Assembly: GCF_000759795.1 (NCBI RefSeq)
Contig: NZ_BBMZ01000018.1
Span: forward strand, 1-64,000
Direction of reading: 5' to 3'
Source of the DNA: Pseudescherichia vulneris NBRC 102420
GTDB taxonomy: Bacteria; Pseudomonadota; Gammaproteobacteria; Enterobacterales; Enterobacteriaceae
DNA: 64,000 bases
The notes under the pieces are model-generated. The model was not told the origin of the DNA. It made no database searches and was given only the letters and a program-made list of their open reading frames with translations. The position numbers and the translations under genes were made by a program. This document shows, in pieces, positions 1-10,738 of this stretch (position 1 is the first letter of the stretch; the number at the start of each line of letters is the position of its first letter).

Positions 1-6
1 AATCTG

Positions 7-825
7 TTAAATCCCGTCGCCGTACTCGAACCCGTGGTGGGCAGCGAAGTGCTGGTCCATATCCATTGCGGGCTTGTCCGACTCGGGTTTACCGACAATG
101 CGTGCCGGAACGCCTGCGGCGGTGGTATGAGGTGGCACGGGCTGCAACACCACTGAACCTGCGCCAATCTTCGCGCCACGTCCGACTTCGATATTGCCGA
201 GGATTTTTGCTCCCGCGCCAATCATCACACCTTCACGGATTTTCGGATGGCGATCGCCGCTGGTTTTGCCGGTCCCGCCGAGGGTGACGGATTGCAGAAT
301 CGAGACGTCGTTTTCAATGACCGCCGTTTCACCCACCACAATGCCGGTGGCATGGTCGAGCATGATGCCACGGCCAATCCGCGCTGCCGGGTGAATATCG
401 ACCTGGAACGACACCGAGACCTGATTTTGCAGGAAGATAGCCAGCGCGCGGCGGCCCTCTGCCCATAGCCAGTGTCCGATGCGGTAGGCCTGTAACGCAT
501 GGAAGCCTTTCAGGTAGAGCAGCGGCGTAGAATATTTATCTACCGCCGGGTCACGGGTGCGCACCGCCTGAATATCGCAGGCGGCAGAGGCGATCATCTC
601 TGGATCGGCGGCGTAGGCCTCCTCGACCACTTCGCGGATAGCGATGGCGGGCATGATGGGCGATGCCAGCTTGTTGGCCAGCATATAGCTCAGCGCGCTG
701 CCGAGATTTTCATGCTTGAGTAACGTTGCGTGATAGAAACTGGCCAGCATGGGCTCACAGTCCGCCAGCGCCCGGGCTTCGGCTTTAATATTATTCCAGA
801 CCAGATCCAGCTCTTCACACGGCAT
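7..825 (-). CDS. cysE: Serine O-acetyltransferase
   Basis: Makes O-acetylserine from L-serine and acetyl-CoA, the committed step of cysteine synthesis, in the cytosol. The 272-residue protein is nearly collinear with E. coli CysE (273 aa): an N-terminal helical domain, then a left-handed beta-helix of hexapeptide repeats (about residues 140-250). The DHATG segment carries the catalytic His (E. coli His158). The C-terminus ends in GDGI; a terminal Ile is what inserts into the CysK active site to form the cysteine synthase complex. It lies last in the leftward gpsA-cysE direction, 70 bases from gpsA. Confidence 0.98.
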   Translation of the reverse strand: MPCEELDLVWNNIKAEARALADCEPMLASFYHATLLKHENLGSALSYMLANKLASPIMPAIAIREVVEEAYAADPEMIASAACDIQAVRTRDPAVDKYSTPLLYLKGFHALQAYRIGHWLWAEGRRALAIFLQNQVSVSFQVDIHPAARIGRGIMLDHATGIVVGETAVIENDVSILQSVTLGGTGKTSGDRHPKIREGVMIGAGAKILGNIEVGRGAKIGAGSVVLQPVPPHTTAAGVPARIVGKPESDKPAMDMDQHFAAHHGFEYGDGI

Positions 826-895
826 TGCATACTCCAGACGTAATAAAAGAGACCGGCCAATCTACGTTGGCCGTGTCCATTTAGATGATTTGAAA

Positions 896-1915
896 TTACT
901 GACTGCTACGCTCGTCCTTGCGCGTGCGCCCTAACAGGGTCAATGCTGCCTCGCGCGCATTTTTACCGCAATACAATACTTGAAATATCTCCTCGGTAAT
1001 CGGCATTTCGACACCAAAGCGGTGTGCCAACTCGCGGACCTCTTTCGTATTGCGGTAGCCTTCTACTACCTGGCCGATCTGCGTCTGGGCCTGCTGCACG
1101 TCCATACCCTGGCCGAGCATCATGCCGAAGCGACGGTTGCGGGATTGGTTATCGGTACAGGTCAACACCAGATCGCCTAACCCAGCCATTCCCATAAAGG
1201 TTTCAGGCGCCGCACCCAGCGCAGCGCCGAGGCGTGACATCTCCGCCAGCCCACGGGTAATGAGCGCGGTACGGGCGTTAGCCCCAAAGCCGATGCCGTC
1301 CGACATCCCTGCGCCAATAGCGATAACGTTTTTCACCGCCCCGCCCAGCTGCACGCCGATAAAGTCGGGGTTGCTGTAGACGCGGAAGCTTTTGCCGCAG
1401 TGCAGCAGCTGCTGGAGATCTTCAGCAAAGGCGCTATCCGTCGAGGCCAGCGCAATGGCCGTCGGCAGACCCGCTGCCAGCTCTTTGGCGAAGGTTGGCC
1501 CGGAGATCACTGCCAGCGGAATGGTGTCGCCCAGCGCCTCACGCGCCACGTCCTGCAGCAGGCGTCCCGTCTCGGCTTCCAGACCTTTGGTCGCCCAGAC
1601 GATACGCGCATCGTCACGCATCAGCGGCTTGATCTGCCGCAGCACATCGCCAAACACGTGGCTTGGCACCACCACCAGAATATTGCGGCTGGCCTGTACG
1701 GCGGTCGCTAAATCGCTCTCAAGGTGCAGCGTGTCGGGAAAAGGCACATCGGGAAGGAACGCGGCATTGCAGCGATCGTGCTGCAGGGTCGCGATATGTT
1801 TTGGATCGTGCCCCCAGAGAATAACCTGGTGGCCGTTTCTTGCCAGCGTAATGGCAAGAGCGGTGCCGTAAGAGCCGGCACCGATCACAGTCATATGAGC
1901 ATTAGGTGTACTCAT
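896..1915 (-). CDS. gpsA: NAD(P)-dependent glycerol-3-phosphate dehydrogenase
   Basis: Reduces dihydroxyacetone phosphate to sn-glycerol 3-phosphate for phospholipid synthesis. The 339 residues match E. coli GpsA end to end. A Rossmann [10 protein letters not shown] motif lies at the N-terminus, and the conserved [11 protein letters not shown] segment carries the catalytic Lys. The start codon overlaps the secB stop by one base (TGATG), so translation is probably coupled to secB. It belongs to the leftward yibN-grxC-secB-gpsA-cysE cluster. Confidence 0.98.
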   Translation of the reverse strand: MSTPNAHMTVIGAGSYGTALAITLARNGHQVILWGHDPKHIATLQHDRCNAAFLPDVPFPDTLHLESDLATAVQASRNILVVVPSHVFGDVLRQIKPLMRDDARIVWATKGLEAETGRLLQDVAREALGDTIPLAVISGPTFAKELAAGLPTAIALASTDSAFAEDLQQLLHCGKSFRVYSNPDFIGVQLGGAVKNVIAIGAGMSDGIGFGANARTALITRGLAEMSRLGAALGAAPETFMGMAGLGDLVLTCTDNQSRNRRFGMMLGQGMDVQQAQTQIGQVVEGYRNTKEVRELAHRFGVEMPITEEIFQVLYCGKNAREAALTLLGRTRKDERSSQ

Positions 1916-2382
1916 CAGGCATCCTGATGTTCTTCAGTACCTTCACCAGCCTGCTGCTGCAAATAGTTCATGAACAGCGCATCAAAGTTGACTGGCGCAA
2001 GGTTCAGCTGCGGGAAGGTACCGCGAGAAACCAGGCTAGTGATGCATTCGCGAGCGTACGGGAACAGAATGTTCGGGCAGTACGCGCCCAGGCAGTGCGC
2101 CATCTGGTTGCCTTCGATACCACCAACGGAGAAGATACCTGCCTGCTGAACTTCACACAGGAACGCGGTCTCTTCGCCCAGGCTTGCGGTCACGGTCACA
2201 CGCAAGACCACTTCGTATACGTCATCAGCCAGCTGGCTGGATGCGGTATCCAGATCCAGTTTAACTTCTGGCTGCCAGTCTTTCTGGAATACATGAGGCG
2301 CATTCGGCGCTTCAAAAGAGACATCCTTGGTGTAGATACGCTGGATCTGGAAAGACATTTCGGTGTTATTTTGTTCTGACAT
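1915..2382 (-). CDS. secB: Protein-export chaperone SecB
   Basis: Cytosolic tetrameric chaperone that holds secretory precursors unfolded and hands them to SecA. The start is placed at MSEQNN (position 2382), giving 155 residues, the E. coli length. The open frame extends nine codons further upstream, but that extension has no homologue. The C-terminus [10 protein letters not shown] is the acidic tail. It lies between grxC (32 bases upstream) and gpsA (one-base overlap). Confidence 0.98.
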   Translation of the reverse strand: MSEQNNTEMSFQIQRIYTKDVSFEAPNAPHVFQKDWQPEVKLDLDTASSQLADDVYEVVLRVTVTASLGEETAFLCEVQQAGIFSVGGIEGNQMAHCLGAYCPNILFPYARECITSLVSRGTFPQLNLAPVNFDALFMNYLQQQAGEGTEEHQDA

Positions 2383-2414
2383 GAGAAAAACCCTTAGTAA
2401 TATACTCAAACGCC

Positions 2415-2666
2415 TTAGCGCAACAGGGGATCGAGTCCACCACGCGCATCCAGCGCATACAAGTCGTCACAGCCGCCAATGTGCTGTGCATCAATAAAAA
2501 TCTGCGGCACGGTCGTACGGCCACTACGTTGAATCATCTCTTCGCGCTTCACGGCATCGCCGTCAATCGGCAGCTCCGCGTAGGTCACGCCTTTGCTGTC
2601 CAGCAACGCCTTTGCACGATGGCAGAACGGGCAGGTTGCTTTGGTATAGATTTCAATGTTGGCCAT
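2415..2666 (-). CDS. grxC: Glutaredoxin 3
   Basis: Glutathione-dependent disulfide reductase of 83 residues, the usual length. The thioredoxin-fold dithiol site near residue 11 reads CPFC, whereas E. coli Grx3 has CPYC. The TVPQIFI cis-proline loop and the GGCDDL glutathione-binding segment are intact, so it should be active. It lies 14 bases downstream of yibN and upstream of secB in the same leftward cluster. Confidence 0.97.
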   Translation of the reverse strand: MANIEIYTKATCPFCHRAKALLDSKGVTYAELPIDGDAVKREEMIQRSGRTTVPQIFIDAQHIGGCDDLYALDARGGLDPLLR

Positions 2667-2680
2667 AACGCTTCTCCAGA

Positions 2681-3112
2681 TTATTTACCGCGAACCAGCG
2701 GTAGGTTTTCGCCGCTCCAGCCTGCCACGCCGTCCTTCAGCACATAAACCTGTGTGAAGCCCGCGTTGACCAGCGCGCTGGCAGGCTCCTGCGCCTGCAT
2801 GCCAGAACCATCTACAACAATAATGGGTTTGCTTTTGTGTTTATCAAGCTCACCTACATTATTGGCTTTAATTTCGGCTGGCAGCAAATTCACCGCGCCG
2901 GCGATGTGCCCTTTGCGGAAATCATCACGCTGACGCAGATCGACAACCACGGCCTCTTCTTTGTTAATCAGACGCGTCGCTTCACCACGGGTGATCACTT
3001 TTACTTTGGAGGTAAGGCCTTTGAAGGTGGTGAACAGCACCGCCCCCAGTAATACAACCCACGCGATACAGAGGATGGGGTGACGGCTAACAAATTGCAT
3101 AATTTCTTGCAT
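2681..3112 (-). CDS. yibN: Membrane-anchored rhodanese-domain protein YibN
   Basis: A 143-residue protein matching E. coli YibN. The N-terminal transmembrane segment spans about residues 8-28 ([17 protein letters not shown]), followed by a cytosolic rhodanese fold ([16 protein letters not shown]). The start at 3112 gives the E. coli length; the frame runs 23 codons further upstream without homology. In this copy the active-loop sequence is [10 protein letters not shown]. As I recall E. coli YibN, the central Ala position is Cys, the expected persulfide residue, so sulfurtransferase activity is doubtful here. First gene of the cluster leading to grxC-secB. Confidence 0.93.
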   Translation of the reverse strand: MQEIMQFVSRHPILCIAWVVLLGAVLFTTFKGLTSKVKVITRGEATRLINKEEAVVVDLRQRDDFRKGHIAGAVNLLPAEIKANNVGELDKHKSKPIIVVDGSGMQAQEPASALVNAGFTQVYVLKDGVAGWSGENLPLVRGK

Positions 3113-3361
3113 GGGGGGTAACAGCTCCCGACTCAGTGAATAAAAAAACCAGGAAAGGAGTATACCTGTGCAGTGTGGCAAATACAGCCAGCGAGCAATA
3201 AGGAATGCATTTTCTGCGTACCGTCACGGAAAAAAGCGCGAAAAGCGGCCCAAGCCACCGCTTTCACCACCCTTTTCTTTGATCTTCTGCGGCTATTTAA
3301 TCGATTCAGTCGTAGTAAAATCAGGCAAATTTTTCGTCTTATAAGCTTGAGGGTTGTCGCA

Positions 3362-4909
3362 ATGTCGGTTACTAAAAAACCTATGGTACTGGTGATTCTG
3401 GATGGCTACGGCTACCGCGAAGATCAGCAGGATAACGCTATCTTTAACGCCAAAACGCCGGTGATGGATGCGCTGTGGGCCAAACGTCCACACACGCTGG
3501 TTGACGCATCCGGTCTCGAAGTAGGCCTGCCGGACCGCCAGATGGGTAACTCCGAAGTGGGTCACGTCAACCTGGGCGCGGGCCGCATTGTTTATCAAGA
3601 TCTCACCCGTCTGGACGTGGAGATCAAAGAGCGTACCTTCTTCAGCAACCCGGCGCTGGTGGGCGCGGTGGATAACGCCGTTGCACAGGGTAAAGCCGTG
3701 CACATTATGGGTCTGCTCTCGGCAGGCGGCGTGCACAGTCATGAAGATCATATTCTGGCGATGGTAGAGCTGGCTGCGGCACGGGGTGCGGAGAAGATCT
3801 ATCTGCATGCGTTTCTCGACGGGCGTGATACGCCGCCGCGCAGCGCAGAGTCCTCCCTCAAGCGCTTTGAAGAGAAGTTTGCCGAGCTGGGCAAAGGCCG
3901 CGTCGCGACGATTATTGGCCGCTACTACGCCATGGATCGCGACAACCGCTGGGATCGCGTTGAGCAAGCCTATGACCTGATGACCCAGGCGAAGGGTGAA
4001 TATCAGGCTGACACCGCCGTGGCGGCTCTTCAGGCCGCCTACGCGCGCGACGAGAATGACGAATTCGTGAAGGCGACGGTGATCCGTGCCGCAGGCCAGG
4101 CCGACTCGGCCATGCAGGATGGCGACGCGCTGATCTTCATGAACTTCCGTGCCGACCGCGCCCGTGAAATTACCCGCGCCTTCGTCAACGCCGATTTCGA
4201 CGGCTTCGCCCGGAAAAAAACCATCAAGCTGGGCGAGTTCGTGATGCTGACCGAGTACGCTGCCGACATCAAAGCGACCTGCGCCTATCCGCCTGCCTCG
4301 CTGGCTAACACCTTTGGCGAGTGGATGGCGAAGAACGACAAAACTCAGCTGCGCATCTCCGAAACGGAAAAGTACGCGCACGTCACCTTCTTCTTCAACG
4401 GCGGCGTGGAAGAGCCGTTCAGCGGCGAAGATCGTATCCTGATTAACTCTCCGAAAGTAGCGACCTACGATCTGCAGCCAGAGATGAGCTCTGCAGAATT
4501 AACTGAAAAATTGGTCGCCGCCATCAAGAGCGGCAAGTACGACACCATCATCTGCAACTATCCGAACGGCGATATGGTTGGCCATACCGGCGTATTTGAG
4601 GCTGCTGTTGCCGCTGTCGAAACGCTGGACAAATGCATCGCTGAAGTTGCCGACGCGGTAGAGTCCGCAGGCGGCCAGCTGTTGATTACTGCGGATCACG
4701 GCAATGCCGAGCAGATGCGCGACCCGGCCACCGGCCAGGCCCATACCGCCCACACCAACCTGCCGGTTCCGCTGATCTACGTCGGTGGTAAATCGGTTAA
4801 AGCAGTCAGCGGCGGTAAACTTTCGGACATCGCGCCGACCATGCTGAGCCTGATGGGCATGGAAATCCCGCAAGAGATGACTGGCAAGCCGCTGTTCATC
4901 GTGGAATAA
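3362..4909 (+). CDS. gpmI: 2,3-bisphosphoglycerate-independent phosphoglycerate mutase
   Basis: Interconverts 3- and 2-phosphoglycerate in glycolysis using two Mn ions. The 515 residues are collinear with E. coli GpmM/GpmI (514 aa). The N-terminal [11 protein letters not shown] carries the metal-binding Asp. MGNSEVGH contains the catalytic Ser that forms the phosphoserine intermediate, and the C-terminal [10 protein letters not shown] holds further metal ligands. The start at 3362 is chosen by alignment; the frame is open 63 codons further upstream. A strong terminator follows directly after the stop. Confidence 0.98.
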   Translation: MSVTKKPMVLVILDGYGYREDQQDNAIFNAKTPVMDALWAKRPHTLVDASGLEVGLPDRQMGNSEVGHVNLGAGRIVYQDLTRLDVEIKERTFFSNPALVGAVDNAVAQGKAVHIMGLLSAGGVHSHEDHILAMVELAAARGAEKIYLHAFLDGRDTPPRSAESSLKRFEEKFAELGKGRVATIIGRYYAMDRDNRWDRVEQAYDLMTQAKGEYQADTAVAALQAAYARDENDEFVKATVIRAAGQADSAMQDGDALIFMNFRADRAREITRAFVNADFDGFARKKTIKLGEFVMLTEYAADIKATCAYPPASLANTFGEWMAKNDKTQLRISETEKYAHVTFFFNGGVEEPFSGEDRILINSPKVATYDLQPEMSSAELTEKLVAAIKSGKYDTIICNYPNGDMVGHTGVFEAAVAAVETLDKCIAEVADAVESAGGQLLITADHGNAEQMRDPATGQAHTAHTNLPVPLIYVGGKSVKAVSGGKLSDIAPTMLSLMGMEIPQEMTGKPLFIVE

Positions 4910-4940
4910 TCGCTCCCCATGAGGGGAAAGGCGATTTTTT
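4908..4940 (+). terminator. Rho-independent terminator after gpmI
   Basis: AATCGC pairs with GCGATT and TCCCC pairs with GGGGA around an ATGA loop, with a three-base bulge, followed by a run of six T. The 5' arm begins inside the gpmI stop codon. The loop contains the ATG that is the only in-frame ATG available for envC near its N-terminus. Confidence 0.85.
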
Positions 4941-6187
4941 CAATTACATGGGCCGGCACTGTCCGGCCATTGTTCTGTGCCAGCGCACTCAGCGCTGGCG
5001 TTTTGCTGTGCTTTTTTCCTGCCCACGCGGACGATCGCGACCAGCTAAAATCGATTCAGGCCGACATCGCCAGCAAAGAGCGAGCGGTACGGCAGCAGCA
5101 GCAGCAGCGCGCTACGCTTCTGGCCCAGCTTAAGGCCCAGGAAGAGGCGATCTCCGCCGCCGCCCGCAAGCTGCGCGAAACCCAAAGCACCCTCAATGAA
5201 CTCAACAAGCAGATTGACGCCATGAACGCGTCGATTGCCAGGCTTGAGCAGCAGAAAGCCAGCCAGGAGCGTAACCTGGCGGCCCAGCTCGATGCCGCCT
5301 TTCGCCAGGGCGAGCACTCCGGGGTGCAGTATATCTTCAATAGCGAAGAGACCGCCCGCGGCGAGCGCATGCAGGCCTACTATGGCTACCTGAACCAGGC
5401 TCGCCAGGAGACCATCGCCCAGCTCAAGCAGACCCGTGAAGAGGTGGCTGCTCAGCGTGCCGAGCTGGAAGAGAAGCAGAGCCAGCAGCAGACGCTGCTC
5501 TATGAACAGCAGGCCCAGCAGGCGAAGCTGGAGCAGGCGCGTAACGAGCGTAAAAAGACCCTCACCAGTCTGGAAAGTTCTATCCAGGCGGGCCAGCAGC
5601 AGCTGAGCGAGCTGCGTGCTAATGAATCCCGTCTGCGCAACAGCCTTGCCCGGGCTGAAGCCGCGGCAAAAGCGCGGGCAGAGCGCGAGGCACGCGAAGC
5701 CGATGCGGTACGCGATCGCCAGCAGGAAGCATCACGCAAAGGCACCACCTATAAACCCACCGAGAGCGAGCGCTCCCTGATGTCACGCACCGGCGGACTG
5801 GGCTCGCCGCGCGGCCAGGCCTACTGGCCGGTTCGCGGTTCGCTGCTCCATCGCTATGGCGAACAGTTGCAGGGTGAGCTACGGTGGAAAGGGATTGTGA
5901 TCGGTGCGTCCGAAGGCAGCGAGGTGAAAGCCATCGCCGACGGACGGGTGATCCTCGCCGACTGGCTACAGGGCTACGGCCTGGTGGTTGTGGTTGAGCA
6001 CGGGAAAGGCGATATGAGCCTTTACGGCTATAATCAGAGCGCACTGGTCAGCGTTGGAACCCAGGTTCGCGCCGGTCAACCCATTGCCCTCGTGGGCAGC
6101 AGTGGCGGTCAGGGCCGTCCGTCACTCTATTTTGAAATTCGTCGTCAGGGTCAGGCGGTTAATCCACAACCGTGGTTGGGAAGATAA
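4919..6187 (+). CDS. envC: Murein hydrolase activator EnvC
   Basis: Periplasmic activator of amidases AmiA and AmiB at the division septum, recruited by FtsEX. The frame encodes 422 residues: an N-terminal export signal ending PAHA, a long coiled coil (about 40-280, rich in Gln, Glu and Ala), and a C-terminal LytM/M23 domain (about 300-420). EnvC LytM domains are known to lack catalytic zinc ligands, and none is evident here. The only ATG upstream of the signal peptide is at 4919, in the loop of the gpmI terminator, so translation may depend on read-through RNA or on a non-ATG start such as the TTG at 4970. yibQ follows after 3 bases. Confidence 0.95.
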   Translation: MRGKAIFSITWAGTVRPLFCASALSAGVLLCFFPAHADDRDQLKSIQADIASKERAVRQQQQQRATLLAQLKAQEEAISAAARKLRETQSTLNELNKQIDAMNASIARLEQQKASQERNLAAQLDAAFRQGEHSGVQYIFNSEETARGERMQAYYGYLNQARQETIAQLKQTREEVAAQRAELEEKQSQQQTLLYEQQAQQAKLEQARNERKKTLTSLESSIQAGQQQLSELRANESRLRNSLARAEAAAKARAEREAREADAVRDRQQEASRKGTTYKPTESERSLMSRTGGLGSPRGQAYWPVRGSLLHRYGEQLQGELRWKGIVIGASEGSEVKAIADGRVILADWLQGYGLVVVVEHGKGDMSLYGYNQSALVSVGTQVRAGQPIALVGSSGGQGRPSLYFEIRRQGQAVNPQPWLGR

Positions 6188-6190
6188 GTT

Positions 6191-7132
6191 TTGCTTCAGC
6201 TTCGTCGTCTGTTTTTCTCGATTATGACGCTTCTGCCGTTCATTGTTCCGGCGCACGCCGGCAAGCTCTCCATTGTCATTGATGATTTCGGCTATCGCCC
6301 GCATACGGAAAACCAGGTGCTGGCGATGCCCGCTGAAGTTTCCGTTGCCGTGCTGCCTAATGCCCCTCATGCCCATGAGATGGCCACTAAAGCGCATAAC
6401 AGCGGCCATGAGGTGCTGATCCACCTGCCGATGGCGCCACTGAGCAAGCAGCCGCTGGAAAAAGATACCCTGCGCCCGGAGATGAGCAGCGACGAGATCG
6501 AGCGCATCATTCGCGACGCCTATGGCAAAGTGCCCTATGCCGTCGGCCTGAATAACCATATGGGCAGCGCCATGACCTCAAGCCTGTTTGGCATGCAGAA
6601 AGTGATGCAGGCCCTGGAGCGCTATAACCTCTACTTCCTCGACAGCATGACGATTGGCAACAGCCAGGCGATGCGCGCCGCCGCCGGGACGGGCGTAAAG
6701 GTGATCAAGCGTCGAGTATTTCTTGACGATACGCAGAACGAAGGCGATATCCGCCGCCAGTTCAACCGGGCGGTAGATCTGGCCCGTCGCAACGGCTCGG
6801 CGATCGCCATTGGCCATCCCCATCCGTCTACCGTGCGCGTTTTGCAGCAGATGATCTACAGCCTGCCGGGGGATATCACCCTGGTGCGGCCGAGCAGCCT
6901 GCTTAACGAGCCGCAGGTCGATACCTCAAGACCAAACCTGACGCCGCCTGCTGGCAACGGCCAACCCAACGCGCCGCGCAACCCGTTCCACGGCGTGAAG
7001 CTGTGTAAACCGAAGCAGCCTCTGCAGCCGGTTTACGCCAGCCACTTCTTTACCGTGCTGGGTGAAAGCATTAGCCAGAGCTCGGTCACGGCATGGTTCC
7101 AGCAGCAGTGGCAGGGCTGGGGAAAGCGTTAA
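6191..7132 (+). CDS. yibQ: Divergent polysaccharide deacetylase family protein YibQ
   Basis: A 313-residue exported protein similar to E. coli YibQ. The signal peptide ends VPAHAG. It is followed by a NodB-like divergent deacetylase domain with VIDDFGYRP (metal-site Asp pair), LIHLPM, NNHMGS and GHPHP motifs. Translation begins at TTG, three bases after the envC stop and preceded by GGGAAG. Its function is not established; the fixed position after envC suggests an envelope role. Its stop overlaps the stop of convergent waaH by four bases. Confidence 0.92.
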   Translation: MLQLRRLFFSIMTLLPFIVPAHAGKLSIVIDDFGYRPHTENQVLAMPAEVSVAVLPNAPHAHEMATKAHNSGHEVLIHLPMAPLSKQPLEKDTLRPEMSSDEIERIIRDAYGKVPYAVGLNNHMGSAMTSSLFGMQKVMQALERYNLYFLDSMTIGNSQAMRAAAGTGVKVIKRRVFLDDTQNEGDIRRQFNRAVDLARRNGSAIAIGHPHPSTVRVLQQMIYSLPGDITLVRPSSLLNEPQVDTSRPNLTPPAGNGQPNAPRNPFHGVKLCKPKQPLQPVYASHFFTVLGESISQSSVTAWFQQQWQGWGKR

Positions 7133-8163
7133 CCGAGGTTCAGCGCTCGGCGGGCGATACGGTGGTGCGACAACGATTTATCGCGCCACTTGTAGAGCCG
7201 CAGCGACCAGAGCAGCGCCTGGTAGGCCATCTTGACGCTGCGCACGTTGGTCAGCATCCGGCGATACATCCCTGAAGTGAACACCTCGGCAATCATGCGT
7301 TGCTGGGTCAGGGTATCCGGCTCTTTACGCAGGGCATGAAACACGCGCAGCGCCTCATAGGTAATCTGCTGGCGGAACTCCAGATAGATAGGGATACGCC
7401 CCGCATAGTCGCTGTTTAGTTTCTCCAGCAGGCGGGTGATCTTGATGTAGTGCCGCTGATAGGCGAGGTTCTTCTCTCCCTGCCGCTTCATATGGCTGAC
7501 GGAGTTATCGTGCTGATAATATCTGTACAGCGACTCTTCGGTGTACCTGACGCGCCGGGTATTAAACATAAACTCGGTGCTCCAGATAATATCCTGATGA
7601 TGCAGGCCCGGTACAAAGCGGATCCGATGCTGTTTGATCAGGTCATGGCGATAGATCCCCATCCACAGTACGTGCGTCCAGCGGCGTGACCTCAGCCCCA
7701 TCCGCAGCCAGTCCGGCCCGGTGAGTACGCCCGTCGAGCGCAGGCGGCTGGTAGGAATGGATTGCCATACCTTGCCGGTAGCCCGCGAGCTCCAGTCGGC
7801 ATTGCACTGCGCGACATCGAGGTCGTCCGCCATCGCCATCGCCATCAGCTTTTCATACATGGTGGGATAGACCTCGTCGTCGGCGTCCACAAAGGCGATA
7901 TAGTCTCCGGTTGCTACGTCCAGCGCGCGGTTGCGGGCGACGGAGACGCCGGAATTTGCCTGATGCAGCAGGCGAATATGAGGGTACGCGTCGGCGTAGA
8001 ACTTAGCGATCTCGACGGAGTTATCCGTTGAGCCATCGTTAACAATGATGATCTCCAGATCGGTCCATGTCTGGGCAATCAACGACTCCATGCAGGCTTT
8101 AAAATCGTTACCGGCGTTATACAGCGGGATAATGACGCTCAGCGTTTTTGTAGGGGTTGTCAT
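7129..8163 (-). CDS. waaH: Glycosyltransferase family 2 protein WaaH/YibD (LPS core)
   Basis: A GT2 enzyme of 344 residues, the same length as E. coli YibD/WaaH, which adds glucuronic acid to heptose III of the LPS inner core. It shows the GT-A fold signature: [10 protein letters not shown] at the N-terminus, [10 protein letters not shown], and the metal-binding FVDADDEV (DxD-like). The E. coli gene is PhoB-controlled, but no convincing Pho box is visible upstream here. It converges on yibQ with a four-base stop overlap. Confidence 0.9.
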   Translation of the reverse strand: MTTPTKTLSVIIPLYNAGNDFKACMESLIAQTWTDLEIIIVNDGSTDNSVEIAKFYADAYPHIRLLHQANSGVSVARNRALDVATGDYIAFVDADDEVYPTMYEKLMAMAMADDLDVAQCNADWSSRATGKVWQSIPTSRLRSTGVLTGPDWLRMGLRSRRWTHVLWMGIYRHDLIKQHRIRFVPGLHHQDIIWSTEFMFNTRRVRYTEESLYRYYQHDNSVSHMKRQGEKNLAYQRHYIKITRLLEKLNSDYAGRIPIYLEFRQQITYEALRVFHALRKEPDTLTQQRMIAEVFTSGMYRRMLTNVRSVKMAYQALLWSLRLYKWRDKSLSHHRIARRALNLG

Positions 8164-8245
8164 GGGATAATCATTCCATCTCTTAGAATATCCCTCCCTT
8201 TTACCAGCCGATTATTAAGATAAGGTTAAAAGCTGCACAAATAAG

Positions 8246-8274
8246 AGAAGCCAGGCTTTTTGGGCCTGGCTTCT
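8246..8274 (-). terminator. Hairpin downstream of tdh
   Basis: Perfect 11-bp inverted repeat AGAAGCCAGGC / GCCTGGCTTCT with a seven-base loop, 17 bases past the tdh stop. On the leftward strand it is followed by a modest T-rich stretch, so it is a likely terminator of kbl-tdh. Confidence 0.7.
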
Positions 8275-8291
8275 GTGGATGCTGGCGAGGA

Positions 8292-9317
8292 TCAGTTCCA
8301 GTTCAGGATCACTTTCCCGGACTGGCCAGAGCGCATGGCGTCAAAGCCCTGCTGGAACTCATCGATGCTGAAATGGTGGGTGATGATCGGCGTGAGATCC
8401 AGCCCGGACTGGATCAGCGCCGCCATTTTGTACCACGTTTCAAACATCTCGCGGCCATAGATTCCCTTGATAAACAGGCCCTTGAAGATGACCTTGTTCC
8501 AGTCGATGGACATCTCCGACGGCGGAATACCCAGCAGCGCAATGCGACCGCCGTGGTTCATGGTATCGAGCATGGTGCGGAACGCTGGCGGTGCGCCGGA
8601 CATCTCAAGACCCACGTCAAACCCTTCGGTCATGCCCAGCTCGGCCATCACCTCATCCAGGCTCTCGGTCGCCACGTTAACCGCTCGGGTCACGCCCATT
8701 TTGCGTGCCAGATCCAAACGGTACTCGTTGACGTCGGTGATCACCACGTGGCGTGCGCCAACGTGCTTCGCCACCGCTGCCGCCATGATACCGATAGGAC
8801 CCGCACCGGAAACCAGCACGTCTTCACCTACCAGATCGAAGGAGAGCGCGGTGTGGACGGCGTTGCCGAACGGGTCGAAAATCGCTGCCAGCTCGTCAGA
8901 GATGTTGTCTGGAATTTTAAAGGCGTTGAAGGCCGGAATAACCAGATACTCGGCAAAGGAGCCAGGGCGGTTAACGCCGACGCCTACGGTGTTACGGCAG
9001 AGATGGGTACGGCCGCCGCGGCAGTTACGGCAGTGCCCGCAGGTAATGTGGCCTTCGCCAGAGACGCGGTCGCCGATCTTAAAGCCTTTGACCTCCTGGC
9101 CAATCCCCACCACTTCGCCAACGTACTCATGGCCGACTACCATCGGTACCGGAATGGTTTTTTGTGACCACTCGTCCCAGTTATAGATGTGCACGTCCGT
9201 GCCGCAGATCGCGCTTTTGCGGATCTTGATCAGCAGATCGTTATGGCCCACCTCTGGCTCTGGCACGTCGGTCATCCAGATCCCTTCCTGCGGTTTCAGC
9301 TTGGATAACGCTTTCAT
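8292..9317 (-). CDS. tdh: L-threonine 3-dehydrogenase
   Basis: Zinc-dependent medium-chain dehydrogenase converting L-threonine to 2-amino-3-ketobutyrate with NAD. It has 341 residues as in E. coli. CGTDVH carries the catalytic-zinc Cys, [15 protein letters not shown] the structural-zinc cysteines, and [15 protein letters not shown] the NAD-binding Gly motif. It lies 9 bases after kbl, whose product uses its unstable intermediate. Confidence 0.98.
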   Translation of the reverse strand: MKALSKLKPQEGIWMTDVPEPEVGHNDLLIKIRKSAICGTDVHIYNWDEWSQKTIPVPMVVGHEYVGEVVGIGQEVKGFKIGDRVSGEGHITCGHCRNCRGGRTHLCRNTVGVGVNRPGSFAEYLVIPAFNAFKIPDNISDELAAIFDPFGNAVHTALSFDLVGEDVLVSGAGPIGIMAAAVAKHVGARHVVITDVNEYRLDLARKMGVTRAVNVATESLDEVMAELGMTEGFDVGLEMSGAPPAFRTMLDTMNHGGRIALLGIPPSEMSIDWNKVIFKGLFIKGIYGREMFETWYKMAALIQSGLDLTPIITHHFSIDEFQQGFDAMRSGQSGKVILNWN

Positions 9318-9326
9318 CTTTCGTCC

Positions 9327-10523
9327 TCAGGCAATCACGCCAAGTTGTTTACCAATGCGGGTGAAGGCCTCCACCGCACGTTCAATCTGTTCAGGAGAGT
9401 GGGCCGCCGACATCTGGGTGCGAATGCGCGCCTGGCCTTTCGGCACTACCGGGAAGAAGAAGCCGGTTACGTAGATCCCCTCTTTCTGCAGCTCGCGGGC
9501 AAAGTTCTGCGCGACTACCGCATCACCCAGCATCACCGGAATAATGGCGTGATCGGCTCCGGCCAGGGTAAAGCCCGCCGCGCTCATTTTCTCGCGGAAC
9601 AGGCTGGCATTGGCCCACAGTTTTTCCCGCAGCGCCGCGCCGGACTCCAGCATCTCCAGCACTTTGATAGAGGCGCTAACGATCGCCGGTGCCAGTGAGT
9701 TAGAGAAGAGATAGGGGCGCGAGCGCTGGCGCAGCCACTCCACCACCTCTTTACGCGCCGCCGTGTAGCCGCCGGATGCACCACCCAGCGCCTTGCCCAG
9801 CGTGCCGGTGAGGATATCCACCCGACCCATCACCTCGCAGTATTCGTGGGTGCCGCGCCCGTTCGCGCCAACAAAGCCCACCGCGTGAGAGTCGTCGACC
9901 ATCACCAGCGCCTCATACTTATCCGCCAGATCGCAGACGCCCTTCAGGTTGGCGATCACGCCGTCCATCGAGAAGACGCCGTCGGTGGCGATCAGCACCT
10001 GCCGCGCACCCGCGTCGCGTGCCTCCTGCAGACGCGCCTCCAGCTCCTGCATATCGTTATTGGCGTAGCGATAGCGTTTGGCTTTGCAGAGGCGTACCCC
10101 GTCAATGATGGAAGCGTGGTTCAGGGCGTCGGAGATAATGGCGTCTTCCGCCCCCAGCAGCGTTTCGAACAGGCCGCCGTTGGCGTCGAAGCAGGAGGAG
10201 TAGAGAATGGCGTCTTCCATGCCAAGGAACCCGGCCAGCTTTTGCTCAAGGACTTTATGCGTGTCCTGGGTGCCGCAGATGAAACGCACGGAGGCCATGC
10301 CGAAGCCGTGGCTGTCCATTCCGGCCTTCGCCGCGCTGATGAGATCCGGATGGTTCGCCAGACCGAGGTAGTTGTTGGCGCAGAAGTTGATCACCTGGCT
10401 GCCGTCGGCAACGGTGATATCGGCCTGCTGGGCCGAGGTGATAATGCGTTCTTCTTTAAACAACCCTTCCGCACGGGCGGTTTCAAGGTCGCTGTTCAAC
10501 CGTTGGTAAAAATCCCCACGCAT
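9327..10523 (-). CDS. kbl: Glycine C-acetyltransferase (2-amino-3-ketobutyrate CoA ligase)
   Basis: PLP-dependent alpha-oxoamine synthase that cleaves 2-amino-3-ketobutyrate with CoA to glycine and acetyl-CoA. The start at MRGDFYQ (position 10523) gives the E. coli length of 398 residues; the frame stays open 34 codons upstream. [14 protein letters not shown] contains the PLP Schiff-base Lys, and [11 protein letters not shown] holds the PLP-contacting Asp and His. First gene of the kbl-tdh operon, divergent from hldD. Confidence 0.98.
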   Translation of the reverse strand: MRGDFYQRLNSDLETARAEGLFKEERIITSAQQADITVADGSQVINFCANNYLGLANHPDLISAAKAGMDSHGFGMASVRFICGTQDTHKVLEQKLAGFLGMEDAILYSSCFDANGGLFETLLGAEDAIISDALNHASIIDGVRLCKAKRYRYANNDMQELEARLQEARDAGARQVLIATDGVFSMDGVIANLKGVCDLADKYEALVMVDDSHAVGFVGANGRGTHEYCEVMGRVDILTGTLGKALGGASGGYTAARKEVVEWLRQRSRPYLFSNSLAPAIVSASIKVLEMLESGAALREKLWANASLFREKMSAAGFTLAGADHAIIPVMLGDAVVAQNFARELQKEGIYVTGFFFPVVPKGQARIRTQMSAAHSPEQIERAVEAFTRIGKQLGVIA

Positions 10524-10738
10524 TGCAATTCTCCAGACTGGGCAAATTTCAGCACATCTTACCGAAAGCCTTACGCTGATACGAGATGATGCCGCACCGG
10601 TTATCGTTTTTGCAGCACAAATCACGTACGGCCCGCTGGGATCGCGGCGAAGGGCTGAAGGGTCGGCAATGTGATGGTATGATAAAGGTATTCATGCCTG
10701 AGATTGTCTCAGCGCATCCACATTTAAAGGTTACAGTT

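Noticed and set aside
3293-4381. Long leftward open frame (362 codons) antisense to gpmI
   Set aside because: It lies wholly opposite gpmI, which matches a known enzyme end to end. The antisense product resembles no family and is typical of high-GC shadow frames.
8164-8245. Pho box upstream of waaH
   Set aside because: E. coli waaH is PhoB-regulated, but no CTGTCAT-type direct repeat is visible in this interval.
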